Positions 1 to 13,350 of a stretch of DNA of 64,000 nucleotides are shown in pieces; the stretch's first letter is position 1; each line of letters begins with the position of its first letter. Position numbers and translations under genes: made by a program. Under the pieces are notes generated by a model. The model saw only the letters and a program-made list of their open reading frames with translations, was not told where the DNA came from and ran no database searches. Source of the DNA: Enterococcus raffinosus (lineage in GTDB: Bacteria > Bacillota > Bacilli > Lactobacillales > Enterococcaceae); assembly GCF_001886185.1 (NCBI RefSeq), contig NZ_JXLA01000006.1, positions 83,973-147,972 on the forward strand. Direction: 5' to 3'.

Positions 1-85
1 GACAACTGGTGAAATGATGGTCTTTGAAGCACCTTTGCCAGAGATATTCAAAAAAACTTTGAAACAGTTGAAAGAAAAAGATTGA
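1..85 (+). CDS. C-terminal end of an RluD-type pseudouridine synthase (partial)
   Basis: The first 85 bases hold the last 27 codons of a gene that begins outside the window (frame starts at base 2, stop TGA at 83-85). The tail reads TTGEMMVFEAPLPEIFKKTL, which resembles the C-terminus of RluA/RluD-family large-subunit rRNA pseudouridine synthases, where a 'F.APLP..F' element is usual. Such a gene commonly precedes pyrR in Firmicutes. Too little is visible to say which uridine is modified. Confidence 0.6.
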   Translation, partial: TTGEMMVFEAPLPEIFKKTLKQLKEKD

Positions 86-110
86 TTTCTTAATTAAGGA
101 ATAGTATAGT
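82..110 (+). promoter_or_regulatory. Promoter of the pyr operon
   Basis: TTGATT at 82-87 and TATAGT at 105-110 are separated by 17 bases, a near-consensus housekeeping promoter. It overlaps the stop codon of the upstream gene and lies about 35 bases before the PyrR-binding hairpin, so transcripts would begin around 117 and contain the whole attenuator. Confidence 0.65.
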
Positions 111-143
111 GTCTTTAGCAAGAAATAAATAACTTAATATTGA

Positions 144-277
144 TCCTTTAAGAGTAGTCCCGTGAGGCTAAGAAGGAAGTAGATAGTGGTTTGGACTAGG
201 TGCGCCTAGGTAAACACTATCATTTTGACGAAGTCGATAACATTCCTCCTACCTAACTACGGGTAGGAGTTTTTTTA
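144..277 (+). promoter_or_regulatory. PyrR-dependent attenuator of the pyr operon
   Basis: Three elements follow one another. At 144-177 a stem (TCCTT with AAGGA) carries a smaller stem-loop whose hexaloop CCGTGA (160-165) fits the PyrR-binding loop CNGNGA. At 182-223 a large hairpin (GATAGTG with CACTATC, and inside it CTAGG with CCTAG) is the expected antiterminator region. At 246-277 CTCCTACC pairs with GGTAGGAG and is followed by seven T, an intrinsic terminator. In known PyrR systems, UMP-bound PyrR stabilises the anti-antiterminator so that the terminator forms. The element roles here are inferred from that precedent. Confidence 0.88.
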
Positions 278-437
278 TTGTAAAAATAGAATGTTGATTC
301 ACCTTTTACTTCTTCAAGAGGAACGCCAGTTTTTAGAAGCTGAGCTGATCCTCCGAGTAGACATTTTAGTTGAAGAGTATACGACATTCGATTTGAACTA
401 GTTTTTCCTGAAAAATGATTTCATTTAAAACGAATAA

Positions 438-992
<555 letters not shown>

Positions 993-1024
993 TGACTGTT
1001 TAGACACTAGAAAGAGGAAGTTTC

Positions 1025-2296
1025 ATGGCAGAGTTTCACAATGATGACGTTGTTTTAGATATTCACGACCGCCCAAGTGCAGGTCACTGGGTCGGATTAA
1101 GTATTCAACATTTATTCACGATGTTCGGCGCGACCGTTTTAGTACCGATTCTAGTCGGCATTAATCCAAGTATCGCTTTAGTAAGTTCAGGTTTAGGAAC
1201 CTTGGTGTACCTGACTGTTACAAAGGGGAAAATCCCCGCCTATCTAGGAAGCAGCTTCGCTTTTATCGCGGCGATGAAGCTATTGATGAAGAGTGATGGC
1301 TACCCAGCAGTTGCGCAAGGCGCACTGACCTGCGGTTTGGTTTACTTAATTGTTTCCTTCATTATTCGAAAGATCGGCTCTGGCTGGTTGGATAAAATCT
1401 TACCGCCGATTGTCGTTGGACCAGTGGTTATGGTCATCGGGCTAGGTTTAGCCAGTAACGCGGCTCAAAATGCAATGTATAACAATGGTGAGTACAGCTT
1501 TAAATATGTAATGGTTGCTTTGATTACCTTGGCTTTAACGATATTCTTCAACATGTTCTTCACTGGTTTCTTAGGACTGATTCCTATCTTACTGGGGATC
1601 ATCGGCGGCTATGTCACAGCCATGATATTCGGCATCATCGACTATCAACCTATCATTGATGCTAAATGGCTGGCGATGCCTGCTTTCAGCGTGCCATTTG
1701 TCAGCTACCAGCCAAAACTGTACGTTAACGCGATCACCACCATGGCGCCGATTGCTTTTGTAACGATGACAGAACACATTGGACACTTAATGGTATTGAA
1801 TAAACTAACGAAACGAAACTTTTTCGAAGATCCCGGATTGGATCGGACATTAATGGGCGACGGCTTGGCTCAAATCGTTGCCGGTTTTGTGGGCGGACCA
1901 CCTGTAACTAGTTACGGTGAAAATATCGGTGTACTTGCTATCACACGGGTTCACAGTGTGTTCGTTATCGGCGGTGCAGCGGTCTTCGCAGTCTTACTAG
2001 GCTTTGTAGGTAAGCTAAGTGCGTTGATTCTAAGTATTCCTGGACCGGTAATCTCTGGCATCAGCTTCATCTTGTTTGGCGTAATTGCTGCCAGTGGTCT
2101 AAAAATTCTAATCGAAAACAAAATCGATTTTGACCGCAAAAAGAATCTGTTGATCGCTTCAACCATTCTGGTTATCGGTATCGGCGGATTGGTTTTTGAA
2201 GCAGGAACGTTTACTTTATCAGCAATGGCCTTAGCGACTGTTTTAGGAATCATCCTGAATCTGATCTTGCCAGAGCAAGCACGTAGTGAAAAATAA
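1025..2296 (+). CDS. pyrP: Uracil permease (nucleobase:cation symporter 2 family)
   Basis: A 423-residue polytopic membrane protein of the NCS2/UraA family that would import uracil with protons. The N-terminus GHWVGLSIQHLFTMFGATVLVPILVG is typical of UraA/PyrP, and the family signature is seen in the segment FVGGPPVTSYGENIGVLAITRV with the conserved Glu. About twelve to fourteen hydrophobic stretches can be read. It sits between pyrR and pyrB, as in other Firmicutes. A Shine-Dalgarno AAGAGGAAG precedes the ATG. The 32-base pyrR-pyrP gap contains no second PyrR site. Confidence 0.94.
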   Translation: MAEFHNDDVVLDIHDRPSAGHWVGLSIQHLFTMFGATVLVPILVGINPSIALVSSGLGTLVYLTVTKGKIPAYLGSSFAFIAAMKLLMKSDGYPAVAQGALTCGLVYLIVSFIIRKIGSGWLDKILPPIVVGPVVMVIGLGLASNAAQNAMYNNGEYSFKYVMVALITLALTIFFNMFFTGFLGLIPILLGIIGGYVTAMIFGIIDYQPIIDAKWLAMPAFSVPFVSYQPKLYVNAITTMAPIAFVTMTEHIGHLMVLNKLTKRNFFEDPGLDRTLMGDGLAQIVAGFVGGPPVTSYGENIGVLAITRVHSVFVIGGAAVFAVLLGFVGKLSALILSIPGPVISGISFILFGVIAASGLKILIENKIDFDRKKNLLIASTILVIGIGGLVFEAGTFTLSAMALATVLGIILNLILPEQARSEK

Positions 2297-2385
2297 TAGG
2301 AATTGATTGACCCTCATGCATTGCACGGGAAATCAATGAGATACAACTAAAAAACAAGCGAACGTTTTGAATAGGAGGAAATTTC
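2297..2385 (+). other. pyrP-pyrB intergenic hairpin without a PyrR loop
   Basis: The 89-base gap contains an imperfect inverted repeat, ATTGATT..CCC with GGG..ATCAAT (about 2303-2336). It has no T-tract and no match to the PyrR hexaloop. Bacillus subtilis has an extra PyrR attenuator in this position; here none is recognised. The hairpin could affect mRNA processing, but nothing in the sequence proves a role. Confidence 0.4.
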
Positions 2386-3312
2386 ATGATCATCCAGTCT
2401 GAAGAAATTAGTCTGAAGCATTTATTGACAGTCGAAGCATTGACCGATCAAGAAGTGATGGGACTCATTCGAAGAGCGCAGCAATTCAAGCAAGGGGCGC
2501 GATGGACGCCGTACAAGGTCCAATATTTTGTCTCTAATCTTTTCTTTGAAAACAGTACCCGGACCCATAAGAGCTTTGAAGTCGCTGAGAAAAAACTCGG
2601 ACTAGATGTGATTGACTTTGATGCCAAAACTAGCTCGGTTCAAAAGGGTGAAACCTTGTACGACACTGTCTTGACGATGTCTGCTTTAGGAGTAGATGTG
2701 GCAGTCATCCGACATGGCGATGAAAACTATTATGATGAATTAATCCAAAGTAAAACGATCCAATGCTCGATTGTAAACGGTGGAGACGGCAGCGGACAGC
2801 ATCCAACACAATGTCTGCTCGACCTAATGACAATTTATCAGGAGTTTGGACGTTTTGCCGGATTGAAGGTGGCGATCGCTGGAGATATCACGCACTCGCG
2901 AGTTGCTAAATCAAATATGCAAATGTTGAAACGACTTGGCGCAGAAGTTTTCTTCTCTGGTCCAGAGGAGTGGTATGACGAAAGCTTCGACGTCTACGGC
3001 ACTTATCGTCCATTGGATGAGCTTGTACCAGAAGTCAATGTCATGATGCTTTTGCGTGTACAGCACGAACGGCATGACGGTCAGGAAAGTTTCTCGAAAG
3101 AAGAGTATCACGAGAAGTACGGCTTGACGATCCAACGAGGCAAGCAGCTCAAGGAGAAAGCCATCATCATGCATCCCGCACCAGTGAATCGCGATGTGGA
3201 AATTGCTGATAGTTTAGTTGAAAGCTTACAGTCACGAATCGTACCACAAATGACCAATGGCGTATTTATTCGGATGGCAATTTTAGAAGCAGTACTAAGA
3301 GGAAAATCGTAA
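2386..3312 (+). CDS. pyrB: Aspartate carbamoyltransferase catalytic subunit
   Basis: Catalyses carbamoyl phosphate + L-aspartate to N-carbamoyl-L-aspartate, the committed step of UMP synthesis. The carbamoyl-phosphate motif [20 protein letters not shown] lies near residues 52-71, and [11 protein letters not shown] near residue 265 is the usual aspartate-loop segment. Its 308 residues match stand-alone bacterial catalytic chains; no pyrI regulatory subunit gene is present, as is normal in Firmicutes. GGAGGAA lies just before the ATG. It is followed 13 bases later by pyrC. Confidence 0.97.
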   Translation: MIIQSEEISLKHLLTVEALTDQEVMGLIRRAQQFKQGARWTPYKVQYFVSNLFFENSTRTHKSFEVAEKKLGLDVIDFDAKTSSVQKGETLYDTVLTMSALGVDVAVIRHGDENYYDELIQSKTIQCSIVNGGDGSGQHPTQCLLDLMTIYQEFGRFAGLKVAIAGDITHSRVAKSNMQMLKRLGAEVFFSGPEEWYDESFDVYGTYRPLDELVPEVNVMMLLRVQHERHDGQESFSKEEYHEKYGLTIQRGKQLKEKAIIMHPAPVNRDVEIADSLVESLQSRIVPQMTNGVFIRMAILEAVLRGKS

Positions 3313-3325
3313 AGGGGCAGATAAA

Positions 3326-4606
3326 ATGAAAACATTAATTAAAAATGGCAAGATCGTAACAAAAGACAATCAAACAATGGCCTGTGATCTTTGGCTGGAA
3401 GATGGGATTATCACTGGAATCGGGAAAGATTTTTCGAACATCACGTTTGATCAAACATACGACGCAAACAATCAGTTGATTACACCAGGTTTAGTTGATG
3501 TTCATGTTCATTTAAGAGAACCCGGCTTTACCTATAAAGAAACAATCAAGGATGGTTCAAAAGCAGCGGCTCGCGGCGGCTATACTACCGTTTGCGCAAT
3601 GCCTAACCTGAACCCAGTTCCTGATACAGTAGAAAAGTTTAACGATGTAAAAGCAATCATTGAAAAGGATGCTGTGGTAAAAGTTCACCAATATGCTCCG
3701 ATTACAGAAGAGCTTCGCAGCGAGACCTTGACCGATCAAAAAGGTCTGAAAGCCGCAGGGGCCTTCGCCTTTACCAATGACGGAGTGGGTGTACAGACAG
3801 CAGGAACCATGTATCTAGCAATGAAGGAAGCAGCAGAAAACAATATGGCATTGGTTGCCCACACAGAAGATGAATCCTTATTATTCGGCGGGGTAATGCA
3901 CAAAGGAGAAGTCAGTGAGAAGCTGGATCTACCTGGTATCTTAAGTGCAACAGAGTCCTCACAAATCGCAAGAGATTTGATCCTAGCAGAAGAAACAGGC
4001 GTTCATTATCACGTGTGTCACGTATCTACGAAAGAAAGTGTTCGTGTGATCCGAGATGCAAAAAAAGCTGGCGTACATGTGACCGCTGAAGTATCTCCAC
4101 ATCATTTGATCTTAGTCGATGAAAATATCCCTGAGGATCACGGGTATTGGAAGATGAATCCGCCACTGCGGGGAGTTGAAGACCGTGAAGCTTTGATCGA
4201 AGGACTGCTTGATGGAACCATTGATTGCATCGCCACGGATCATGCCCCACACGGCTTTGAAGAAAAAAACCAAAGCTTTTTGAAATCGCCATTCGGGATC
4301 GTCGGCAGTGAAACAGCTTTTCAATTGATTTACACTCACTTTGTTGAAACAGGACGCTTTACATTAGAACAAGTGATTGATTGGATGGCAGTTAAGCCTG
4401 CGGAAATCTTCGGATTAGCTGTTGGCACCTTAAATATCGGTCAGCCAGCGGATATCGCGGTATTTGATCTAAATCATGAAGAAAAAATTGATGATAAAAA
4501 ATTTGCATCACTAGGAGTGAATACACCTTTCACTGGCTGGTCAGTCAAGGGTGCGACACTGATGACCTTCGTGGATGGTCAGTTGGTATACAACAAGGAG
4601 GACTAA
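3326..4606 (+). CDS. pyrC: Dihydroorotase
   Basis: Cyclises N-carbamoyl-aspartate to dihydroorotate. This is a type I dihydroorotase of the amidohydrolase superfamily (426 residues): the metal-binding [10 protein letters not shown] motif is near residues 58-67 and the catalytic DHAPH motif near residue 304. The Shine-Dalgarno GGGGCAG is moderate. The gene ends in GGAGGACTAA, so the ribosome-binding site of carA lies inside its last codons, which suggests translational coupling. Confidence 0.96.
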   Translation: MKTLIKNGKIVTKDNQTMACDLWLEDGIITGIGKDFSNITFDQTYDANNQLITPGLVDVHVHLREPGFTYKETIKDGSKAAARGGYTTVCAMPNLNPVPDTVEKFNDVKAIIEKDAVVKVHQYAPITEELRSETLTDQKGLKAAGAFAFTNDGVGVQTAGTMYLAMKEAAENNMALVAHTEDESLLFGGVMHKGEVSEKLDLPGILSATESSQIARDLILAEETGVHYHVCHVSTKESVRVIRDAKKAGVHVTAEVSPHHLILVDENIPEDHGYWKMNPPLRGVEDREALIEGLLDGTIDCIATDHAPHGFEEKNQSFLKSPFGIVGSETAFQLIYTHFVETGRFTLEQVIDWMAVKPAEIFGLAVGTLNIGQPADIAVFDLNHEEKIDDKKFASLGVNTPFTGWSVKGATLMTFVDGQLVYNKED

Positions 4607-4610
4607 AACG

Positions 4611-5690
4611 TTGAAAAGACTTTTAATTTTAGAAGATGGCACGGTATTTGAAGGGGAAGGCTTTGGCGCTGAAGCGAATGTCGTAGGTGAAGTTGTCTTC
4701 ACAACAAGTATGACAGGCTATCAGGAAACCATTACCGATCAAAGTTTCAATGGGCAAATTATCACATTCACCTATCCAATGGTGGGAAATTACGGAGTCA
4801 ATCGTGATGACTATGAGTCAATCGCGCCGACCTGTAAGGGCGTAATCGTTAAAGAGCATGCACGATTAGCTAGCAACTGGCGGAATCAAATGACTCTTGA
4901 TGAATTTTTGAAACGTAAAGGGATTCCTGGTATTGCTGGGATCGATACACGAGCTTTAACAAAAAAATTACGCAGTGTGGGAACAATGAAAGGCAGTATC
5001 GTAGACCCAGCCGATCAATTCGAGCACTCCTTTGATCAACTAAAAGCGACCGTCTTACCGACCAATCAGGTTGCACAAGTCTCAACAGTGACGCCTTATC
5101 CCAGCCCAGGTGTTGGACGCAATGTAGTAGTCATTGACTTCGGTCTAAAACATAGTATCCTGCGGGAACTATCACGTCGCGAATGTAATTTGACGGTGAT
5201 GCCTTACAACACGGATGCGCAAACAATTTTGGATCTTTGCCCTGACGGCGTCATGCTGACGAATGGCCCTGGCGATCCAAAAGATGTTCCGGAGGCAATC
5301 GAAATGATCAAGCAAATTCAAGGAAAGGTTCCGATCTTTGGTATCTGTCTTGGTCACCAGCTGTTCTCATTGGCAAACGGCGCGGATACTTACAAGATGA
5401 AATTTGGCCATCGCGGATTGAATCATCCAGTACGAGAAATCGCAACAGGACGAATCGACTTCACCTCACAGAACCATGGTTTTGCAGTCGATGAAGCAAC
5501 GATCGATCCAGAGAAATTAATGGTCACACACGTAGAGGTCAATGATGGAACCATTGAAGGTGTTCGACACCGCAATTATCCAGCTTTCAGCGTGCAGTAT
5601 CATCCAGACGCTGCACCAGGTCCTCATGATGGGGTTCACCTATTTGACGAATTTATGGAAATGATGGATGCATGGAAGGAGCAAGCATAA
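4611..5690 (+). CDS. carA: Carbamoyl-phosphate synthase small (glutaminase) subunit
   Basis: Hydrolyses glutamine and passes ammonia to CarB. The N-terminal CPSase domain is followed by a class I glutamine amidotransferase domain with the nucleophile in FGICLGHQ (Cys about residue 246) and a late HPD motif ([11 protein letters not shown]), where the family usually has HPE. I place the start at TTG 4611, giving 359 residues: AAGGAGG lies nine bases upstream (4595-4601) and the protein then begins [11 protein letters not shown] as in homologues. A longer in-frame start at 4575 would overlap pyrC and add 12 unconserved residues. The stop codon abuts the ATG of carB. Confidence 0.95.
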   Translation: MKRLLILEDGTVFEGEGFGAEANVVGEVVFTTSMTGYQETITDQSFNGQIITFTYPMVGNYGVNRDDYESIAPTCKGVIVKEHARLASNWRNQMTLDEFLKRKGIPGIAGIDTRALTKKLRSVGTMKGSIVDPADQFEHSFDQLKATVLPTNQVAQVSTVTPYPSPGVGRNVVVIDFGLKHSILRELSRRECNLTVMPYNTDAQTILDLCPDGVMLTNGPGDPKDVPEAIEMIKQIQGKVPIFGICLGHQLFSLANGADTYKMKFGHRGLNHPVREIATGRIDFTSQNHGFAVDEATIDPEKLMVTHVEVNDGTIEGVRHRNYPAFSVQYHPDAAPGPHDGVHLFDEFMEMMDAWKEQA

Positions 5691-8600
5691 ATGCCAAAAC
5701 GTACAGATATTAAAAAGATCATGGTGATCGGTTCTGGACCGATCGTGATCGGACAAGCCGCGGAATTTGATTACGCCGGCACACAAGCTTGCTTAGCGTT
5801 AAAAGAGGAAGGCTATGAAGTTGTCTTAGTGAATTCAAACCCTGCGACGATCATGACCGACCAAGAAATCGCGGATACCGTTTATATCGAGCCCATTACT
5901 TTAGAATTTGTTTCCCGCATCCTGCGCAAGGAACTGCCAGATGCGATTCTACCAACACTTGGCGGACAAACAGGCTTGAACATGGCGATGGAATTAGCCG
6001 ATTCAGGTATTTTAGATGAGTTGAAGATCGAATTGCTAGGAACAAAATTATCGGCAATTGATCAAGCGGAAGATCGCGACTTATTCAAACAGCTGATGGA
6101 AGAATTGAACCAGCCAATTCCTGAATCTGAGATTGTCAACACAGTCGAAGAGGCAGTGGCTTTCGCCAATACGATCGGCTATCCGATCATCGTGCGCCCA
6201 GCCTTTACTTTAGGCGGAACCGGCGGCGGTATGTGCGACAATGAAGAAGAACTTCGTACAGTCGCTGAAAATGGCTTAAAACTTTCCCCAGCCACTCAAT
6301 GCTTGATTGAAAAATCAATCGCTGGCTTTAAAGAAATTGAATACGAAGTAATGAGAGACTCCGCAGATAATGCAATCGTCGTTTGTAATATGGAAAACTT
6401 CGACCCAGTGGGGGTTCATACTGGTGACTCGATCGTCTTTGCACCAAGTCAAACCTTGTCGGATTATGAATATCAAATGCTTCGAGATGCGTCATTATCG
6501 ATCATCCGCGCATTGAAAATCGAAGGCGGCTGTAATGTGCAGCTAGCGCTCGATCCACATAGCTTCAATTATTATGTCATTGAAGTAAATCCACGAGTTT
6601 CCCGTTCGTCTGCCCTAGCAAGTAAAGCGACTGGTTATCCAATCGCGAAGCTGGCTGCGAAAATTGCAGTTGGGCTGACTTTAGATGAAATGAAAAATCC
6701 AGTAACTGAAACGACCTACGCAGAATTCGAACCAGCATTAGATTACGTAGTTGCAAAGATTCCTCGCTGGCCTTTCGATAAGTTCGAAAGCGGTGAACGA
6801 GTGCTCGGTACACAAATGAAAGCCACCGGGGAAGTCATGGCGATCGGTCGTAACATTGAAGAATCCTTGCTGAAGGCTGTTCGTTCACTGGAAATCGGCA
6901 CCTACCATGCGGAATTACCAGAGTTAAGCGACGTTACCGACGATGAATTGACAGAAAAAATGGTCAAAGCCCAGGATGATCGACTGTTCTACTTAACCGA
7001 AGCAATTCGCCGCGGCTATTCCATCGAAGAAATCAATGAGCTGACTAAAGTTGATTTGTTCTTCTTAGACAAACTGCTCCACGTGGTTGAGCTTGAAACG
7101 GCATTAGCGCAAAATAAGAAGGACATCGACCTGCTGAAGCAAGCAAAACAAAATGGCTTTGCCGATGTGAAAATCGCCCAGCTTTGGAACATGACTGCAA
7201 CAGAAGTTCGCGATTTCCGAATCGCTGAAAAGATTGTTCCAGTGTATAAAATGGTTGATACCTGCGCAGCTGAGTTTGAATCACAAACGCCTTACTTCTA
7301 CAGCACATACGAGTTCGAAAATGAAAGTGTTCGTTCGGATAAGGAATCAGTCCTAGTTCTAGGATCAGGCCCCATTCGAATCGGACAAGGAGTGGAGTTT
7401 GATTACGCGACAGTCCATTCAGTAAAAGCCATTCAAGCAGCTGGCTACGAAGCGATCATTATGAACAGCAACCCTGAGACAGTTTCAACAGACTTCTCAG
7501 TTTCAGACAAGCTGTACTTCGAACCCTTGACGCTAGAAGACGTAATGAATGTTGTGGAGTTGGAGCAGCCAATCGGTGTTATCGTCCAATTTGGCGGACA
7601 AACGGCGATTAACTTGGCAGAGCCGCTCGTAAACAGCGGGGTTAAAATTCTAGGGACAACCATCGAGGACTTGGACCGAGCAGAAGATCGGGATCAATTC
7701 GAGCAAGTTCTTCAAAGCTTATCAATTCCGCAGCCGCCAGGTGACACGGCGACAAGTGCTGAAGAAGCAGTGAAGATCGCTGAAAAAATCGGCTACCCAG
7801 TTTTAGTACGTCCCAGCTATGTACTAGGTGGACGAGCAATGGAAATCGTTGAGAACCAATCAGACTTAGAAGATTACATGGCGAATGCTGTGAAAGCCTC
7901 ACCAGAGCACCCAGTTTTAGTGGATCGCTACTTAATCGGAAAGGAATGTGAAGTCGATGCGATTTGTGACGGTGAAACGGTTCTGATTCCAGGGATTATG
8001 GAACATATCGAACGTGCTGGGGTTCACTCTGGCGATTCAATGGCCGTCTATCCACCACAAACTTTTTCAGATGAGTTGAAAGCGACCATCGAAGATTATA
8101 CTCGTCGTCTAGCACTTGGTATGAACTGTATCGGTATGATGAATATTCAATTCGTCATCCACAACGATGAAGTCTTTGTGATTGAAGTCAATCCGCGAGC
8201 TAGCCGTACAGTACCATTTTTAAGTAAAATTACAAATATTCCGATGGCTCAAATCGCAACGAAAGCCATCCTTGGTCAAAGCTTGAAGGAATTAGGCTAT
8301 CAAGACGGATTGTATCCTGAAAGCGAGATGGTACATGTCAAAGCACCAGTCTTCAGCTTCACGAAATTACAGAAGGTTGATACTTACTTAGGACCTGAAA
8401 TGAAGTCCACTGGTGAAGTCATGGGAACTGATCGAAGTTTGGCTAAAGCTCTTTATAAAGCATTTGCTGCGGCAGGCTTACACTTACCTGATTTCGGCGC
8501 TGTCTTATTTACTGTCGCCGACGAAAACAAAGAAGAGGCCTTAGACTTAGCGAAACGCTTCAAAGATGTGGGCTATAGCTTAAGTGCTACCGCAGGCACC

Positions 8601-8873
8601 GCTAAATTCTTAGAAGAAAATGGTTTAAATGCAAAAACAATCGCCAAAATTTCCGAATCAGACGAAAACAATGTCATTGATTTGATTCGCAGCGGCGAAG
8701 CACAAGTTGTAATCAATACGATGGATAAAAATCGCCAAAACGCGTCAGAAGACGGCTTTATCATTCGTCGTGAGGCCGTTGAGCATGGCGTACCGTTGTT
8801 CACCTCACTAGACACAGCGGACGCAATTTTACGAGTGATGGAATCACGGGCGTTTTCAATTCAAGAAATTTAA
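5691..8873 (+). CDS. carB: Carbamoyl-phosphate synthase large subunit
   Basis: Makes carbamoyl phosphate from bicarbonate, ammonia and two ATP. The 1060 residues are full length and show the internal duplication of the family: two ATP-grasp halves, each opening with a similar glycine-rich segment ([19 protein letters not shown] and [19 protein letters not shown]) and each containing an EVNPR motif. A C-terminal MGS-like allosteric domain begins near residue 930. Only a pyr-linked copy is seen here; it would supply pyrimidines and possibly arginine. It starts directly after the carA stop, with GGAG inside the carA end. Confidence 0.97.
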   Translation: MPKRTDIKKIMVIGSGPIVIGQAAEFDYAGTQACLALKEEGYEVVLVNSNPATIMTDQEIADTVYIEPITLEFVSRILRKELPDAILPTLGGQTGLNMAMELADSGILDELKIELLGTKLSAIDQAEDRDLFKQLMEELNQPIPESEIVNTVEEAVAFANTIGYPIIVRPAFTLGGTGGGMCDNEEELRTVAENGLKLSPATQCLIEKSIAGFKEIEYEVMRDSADNAIVVCNMENFDPVGVHTGDSIVFAPSQTLSDYEYQMLRDASLSIIRALKIEGGCNVQLALDPHSFNYYVIEVNPRVSRSSALASKATGYPIAKLAAKIAVGLTLDEMKNPVTETTYAEFEPALDYVVAKIPRWPFDKFESGERVLGTQMKATGEVMAIGRNIEESLLKAVRSLEIGTYHAELPELSDVTDDELTEKMVKAQDDRLFYLTEAIRRGYSIEEINELTKVDLFFLDKLLHVVELETALAQNKKDIDLLKQAKQNGFADVKIAQLWNMTATEVRDFRIAEKIVPVYKMVDTCAAEFESQTPYFYSTYEFENESVRSDKESVLVLGSGPIRIGQGVEFDYATVHSVKAIQAAGYEAIIMNSNPETVSTDFSVSDKLYFEPLTLEDVMNVVELEQPIGVIVQFGGQTAINLAEPLVNSGVKILGTTIEDLDRAEDRDQFEQVLQSLSIPQPPGDTATSAEEAVKIAEKIGYPVLVRPSYVLGGRAMEIVENQSDLEDYMANAVKASPEHPVLVDRYLIGKECEVDAICDGETVLIPGIMEHIERAGVHSGDSMAVYPPQTFSDELKATIEDYTRRLALGMNCIGMMNIQFVIHNDEVFVIEVNPRASRTVPFLSKITNIPMAQIATKAILGQSLKELGYQDGLYPESEMVHVKAPVFSFTKLQKVDTYLGPEMKSTGEVMGTDRSLAKALYKAFAAAGLHLPDFGAVLFTVADENKEEALDLAKRFKDVGYSLSATAGTAKFLEENGLNAKTIAKISESDENNVIDLIRSGEAQVVINTMDKNRQNASEDGFIIRREAVEHGVPLFTSLDTADAILRVMESRAFSIQEI

Positions 8874-8879
8874 TTTTTG

Positions 8880-8903
8880 CAGAGTGAAGCACGCTTCACT
8901 CTG
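8880..8903 (+). repeat. Perfect 11-bp inverted repeat between carB and pyrK
   Basis: CAGAGTGAAGC at 8880-8890 is followed after two bases by its exact complement GCTTCACTCTG at 8893-8903. The RNA hairpin would fold with a small loop nine bases before the pyrK Shine-Dalgarno. It has no T-tract, so it is not a typical terminator; a processing or stability site is possible. Confidence 0.55.
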
Positions 8904-8924
8904 TCGATTTATAGGGAGGCCGTT

Positions 8925-10621
<1,697 letters not shown>

Positions 10622-10757
10622 CATAGAGCGAAATCCAACGATTCGTTTATCCAAGATCAGCGACAGAAATCTAGTTGAATGGTATGCGGATCGAAAATCA
10701 GACTTATTTTTCTGCAAAGAAAAGTAAATACATTAAAATGAGAAAGGGAGGGTTCTG

Positions 10758-11474
10758 ATGGAACAACGACCGATTATCGCTTTTGACTTTGCTTCGAAGC
10801 AGGAAATCGAGAAATTCTTGACTCACTTTCCGCTTGACGAAAAATTATTCGTAAAAATCGGCATGGAGCTTTTCTATCAAGAAGGTCCAGCAATCGTTAA
10901 ATTTTTACGTCTGCAGGGACATGATATCTTCCTTGATTTGAAGCTTCATGATATCCCTAACACTGTACAAAAAGCGATGCGCGGAATCGCAAAAATGGGG
11001 GTAAAAATCACGAATGTTCATGCGGCTGGCGGCATAGAAATGATGCAGGCGGCTAAGCAGGGCTTGATCGAGGGAACAAAAGAAAATCAAAACGTACCGG
11101 AATTGATCGCAGTGACGCAGTTGACTTCAACTAGTGAAGGGCAAATGCATGAGGATCAGCTAATTTCGGTTAGCCTAGAAGAAAGTGTCTTGCATTATGC
11201 AAAGTGCACAGAAAAAGCAGGACTAAACGGGGTTGTTTGCTCCGCACATGAAGTAAAAAAAATCCATGAAGCGACAAACAATGATTTTATCTGCTTAACA
11301 CCGGGGATTCGTCCACAAGGAGCCAGTGTGGGGGATCAAAAACGCGTGATGACACCCGAAAAAGCGCGAAAGATTGGTTCTAATTATATTGTTGTTGGAA
11401 GACCGATTACGCAAGCAGAAGATCCTTATCAAAGTTATTTACAAATCAAAAAAGAATGGAACGGTGAAGCATAG
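10758..11474 (+). CDS. pyrF: Orotidine 5'-phosphate decarboxylase
   Basis: Decarboxylates OMP to UMP, the final step. The 238-residue TIM barrel shows the catalytic [11 protein letters not shown] motif near residues 59-69 and the phosphate-binding end TPGIRPQG...GRPITQA. AAAGGGAGGG precedes the ATG. A 136-base gap separates it from pyrD, the largest inside the operon; I see no terminator or convincing promoter there. The stop codon abuts the start codon of pyrE. Confidence 0.96.
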   Translation: MEQRPIIAFDFASKQEIEKFLTHFPLDEKLFVKIGMELFYQEGPAIVKFLRLQGHDIFLDLKLHDIPNTVQKAMRGIAKMGVKITNVHAAGGIEMMQAAKQGLIEGTKENQNVPELIAVTQLTSTSEGQMHEDQLISVSLEESVLHYAKCTEKAGLNGVVCSAHEVKKIHEATNNDFICLTPGIRPQGASVGDQKRVMTPEKARKIGSNYIVVGRPITQAEDPYQSYLQIKKEWNGEA

Positions 11475-12101
11475 ATGATCGCAGAACAAATCGCCAAAGA
11501 TTTATTATCAATTGAAGCAGTGTCCTTAAGTCCTGATGAACCTTTTACATGGGCAAGCGGACTAAAATCGCCAATTTACTGTGACAATCGTGTAACGATG
11601 AGCTATCCAGAAGTTCGTCGCGCGATCGCTCAAGGATTAGCAGCAAAAATTAAAAAAGTATTTCCAGATGTCGAGGTAATCGCAGGAACAGCAACAGCAG
11701 GAATTCCTCACGCTGCATGGGTCGCTGAGATTTTAGATCTACCAATGGTTTATATTCGCAGCAAAGCCAAAGATCACGGACGCGGAAATCAGATTGAAGG
11801 ACGCATCAAAGAAGGCCAGAAGATGGTCGTGATTGAAGATTTGATTTCAACTGGTGGAAGCGTCTTAGAAGCAGCGGCGGCAGCTAAAAGAGAAGGCGCA
11901 GATGTTCTAGGAGTGGCAGCGATCTTCACTTATGAATTAGCTAAAGGAAAAAATAATTTTGAAGCGGCAGAGATGCCATTAGTTACCTTGACCAATTATT
12001 CTACTTTGATCGAAAGTGCGCTTCAAGAAAAATACATCAATCATGAACAGCTTGAATTATTGAAGAAATGGCGTAAAGATCCAGAAAACTGGTTGAATTA
12101 A
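11475..12101 (+). CDS. pyrE: Orotate phosphoribosyltransferase
   Basis: Couples orotate and PRPP to OMP. It is a 208-residue type I phosphoribosyltransferase with the PRPP motif [17 protein letters not shown] near residues 118-134 and the substrate region [15 protein letters not shown]. It is the last gene of the operon, after pyrF in reverse pathway order as in other Firmicutes, and is followed at once by an intrinsic terminator. Confidence 0.96.
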   Translation: MIAEQIAKDLLSIEAVSLSPDEPFTWASGLKSPIYCDNRVTMSYPEVRRAIAQGLAAKIKKVFPDVEVIAGTATAGIPHAAWVAEILDLPMVYIRSKAKDHGRGNQIEGRIKEGQKMVVIEDLISTGGSVLEAAAAAKREGADVLGVAAIFTYELAKGKNNFEAAEMPLVTLTNYSTLIESALQEKYINHEQLELLKKWRKDPENWLN

Positions 12102-12108
12102 TGAATAC

Positions 12109-12137
12109 AAAAAAAAGCATCCAACGATGCTTTTTTT
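12109..12137 (+). terminator. Terminator of the pyr operon
   Basis: A-tract plus GCATC (12117-12121), loop CAAC, GATGC (12126-12130), then seven T. It begins eight bases after the pyrE stop. Confidence 0.85.
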
Positions 12138-12177
12138 GTGCATTCGTAAACTTTTACGCCTCTTACACAACACTGTT

Positions 12178-12205
12178 TTGCGAAAGCCTCTTTTCTAAGT
12201 ATATT
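12178..12205 (+). promoter_or_regulatory. Possible promoter for the AI-2E family transporter
   Basis: TTGCGA at 12178-12183 and TATATT at 12200-12205 with 16 bases between them, about 115 bases before the ATG. The match is moderate. Confidence 0.35.
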
Positions 12206-12318
12206 AGAAGCCGAAAATGAAGTTTAATGGTATATTATTTTCAGTAGTTTCTGAAAAGATATCAGATCGATTTTTTCTTATGAAACTAAATATATCATTA
12301 AGAATAAGAGGGGATCTA

Positions 12319-13350
12319 ATGTATGAAAAATTTTTAAACAACACCCGATTGCGTAGGTTCACTGTACTGGCGTTAGTGATCTTAGTATTGTTTTTAGTCA
12401 GGGACTTTATGACGCCCATTTTGCTGACATTCATTTTCACCTTGATCTCTGTAAAAATTGTCAAATTTATTCAGCGCTACATCAAGGCACCAACTTTCTT
12501 ATTGGCTACAGTGCTTTACTTGATTGAGTTGTGGCTATTGTATTTATTGGTTTCTAAATACTCGACAATCCTGATCAATCAAGTCGTATCAACCTATAAT
12601 TCCATCGTACATTTTTATCAGCATAAGGAATTTAATTCAGACGTCGTAACGAACTTTATCTCGAATTACTTCAAGAATCACAATTGGCAAGATAAGGTAG
12701 AAAGCGGTGCAGGGATTCTACTTGAACAATTGCAAAATGTTGGTCGTTTGGCGATTGCCTTTATCATGTCCTTCATCTTGAGCTTCTTTTTTATGGTAGA
12801 AAAGGAGAAAACAATTCTATTTTCAAGAAACTTTTTGAGTAGTGAGTACGCTTGGTTTTTCCAAGACTTGTATTACTTTGCGAAGGTATTCGTTGAAACG
12901 TTTGGTGTTGTCGTAGAGGTTCAATTATTGATTGCAATAGTGAACACAGTTATTACGACCATAGGACTTGGATTAATTGGTTTCACTCAATTGCCTACGC
13001 TGGCTATTATGATTTTCTTTTTGAGTCTGATTCCAGTCGCAGGAGTAATTTTCTCTTGTATTCCGCTAACGTTGATTGCCTATTCAACAGGTGGTCTCCA
13101 GACAGTCATCTATGTACTGCTCCTAATTGTTGTAGTGCATTGCATTGAAGCGTATATTTTGAATCCGAAGTTTATGTCCAGCCGGACGAAGTTACCAATA
13201 TTCTATACATTCGTTATTTTATTGTTCAGTGAAAAATTCTTAGGTGTTTGGGGATTGATCGTCGGTATTCCGATTTTCAATTTTTTCCTAGAGATTTTAG
13301 GGGTAAAAATTACAACGAAGAAAACAAAGAAAACGGAGCAGCCAAGCTAG
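12319..13350 (+). CDS. AI-2E family transporter (UPF0118)
   Basis: A 343-residue multi-pass membrane protein. Its N-terminus (LVLFLVRDFMTPILLTFIFTLI), the central soluble stretch near residues 95-140 and the C-terminal pattern LIPVAGVIFSCIPLTLIA...YILNPKFMSSRTKLP are characteristic of the AI-2 exporter/UPF0118 family, whose members export small molecules or ions; the substrate is unknown here. The ATG at 12319 is preceded by AAGAGGGG; an upstream in-frame start at 12217 has no ribosome-binding site. Its stop codon overlaps the stop of the convergent rqcH. Confidence 0.85.
   Translation: MYEKFLNNTRLRRFTVLALVILVLFLVRDFMTPILLTFIFTLISVKIVKFIQRYIKAPTFLLATVLYLIELWLLYLLVSKYSTILINQVVSTYNSIVHFYQHKEFNSDVVTNFISNYFKNHNWQDKVESGAGILLEQLQNVGRLAIAFIMSFILSFFFMVEKEKTILFSRNFLSSEYAWFFQDLYYFAKVFVETFGVVVEVQLLIAIVNTVITTIGLGLIGFTQLPTLAIMIFFLSLIPVAGVIFSCIPLTLIAYSTGGLQTVIYVLLLIVVVHCIEAYILNPKFMSSRTKLPIFYTFVILLFSEKFLGVWGLIVGIPIFNFFLEILGVKITTKKTKKTEQPS

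Noticed and set aside
2297..2385. A second PyrR attenuator before pyrB, as in Bacillus subtilis.
   Set aside because: There is a hairpin but no PyrR hexaloop, no antiterminator and no T-tract.
10622..10757. An internal promoter or attenuator between pyrD and pyrF.
   Set aside because: No hairpin with T-run and no pair of -35/-10 boxes at proper spacing could be found.
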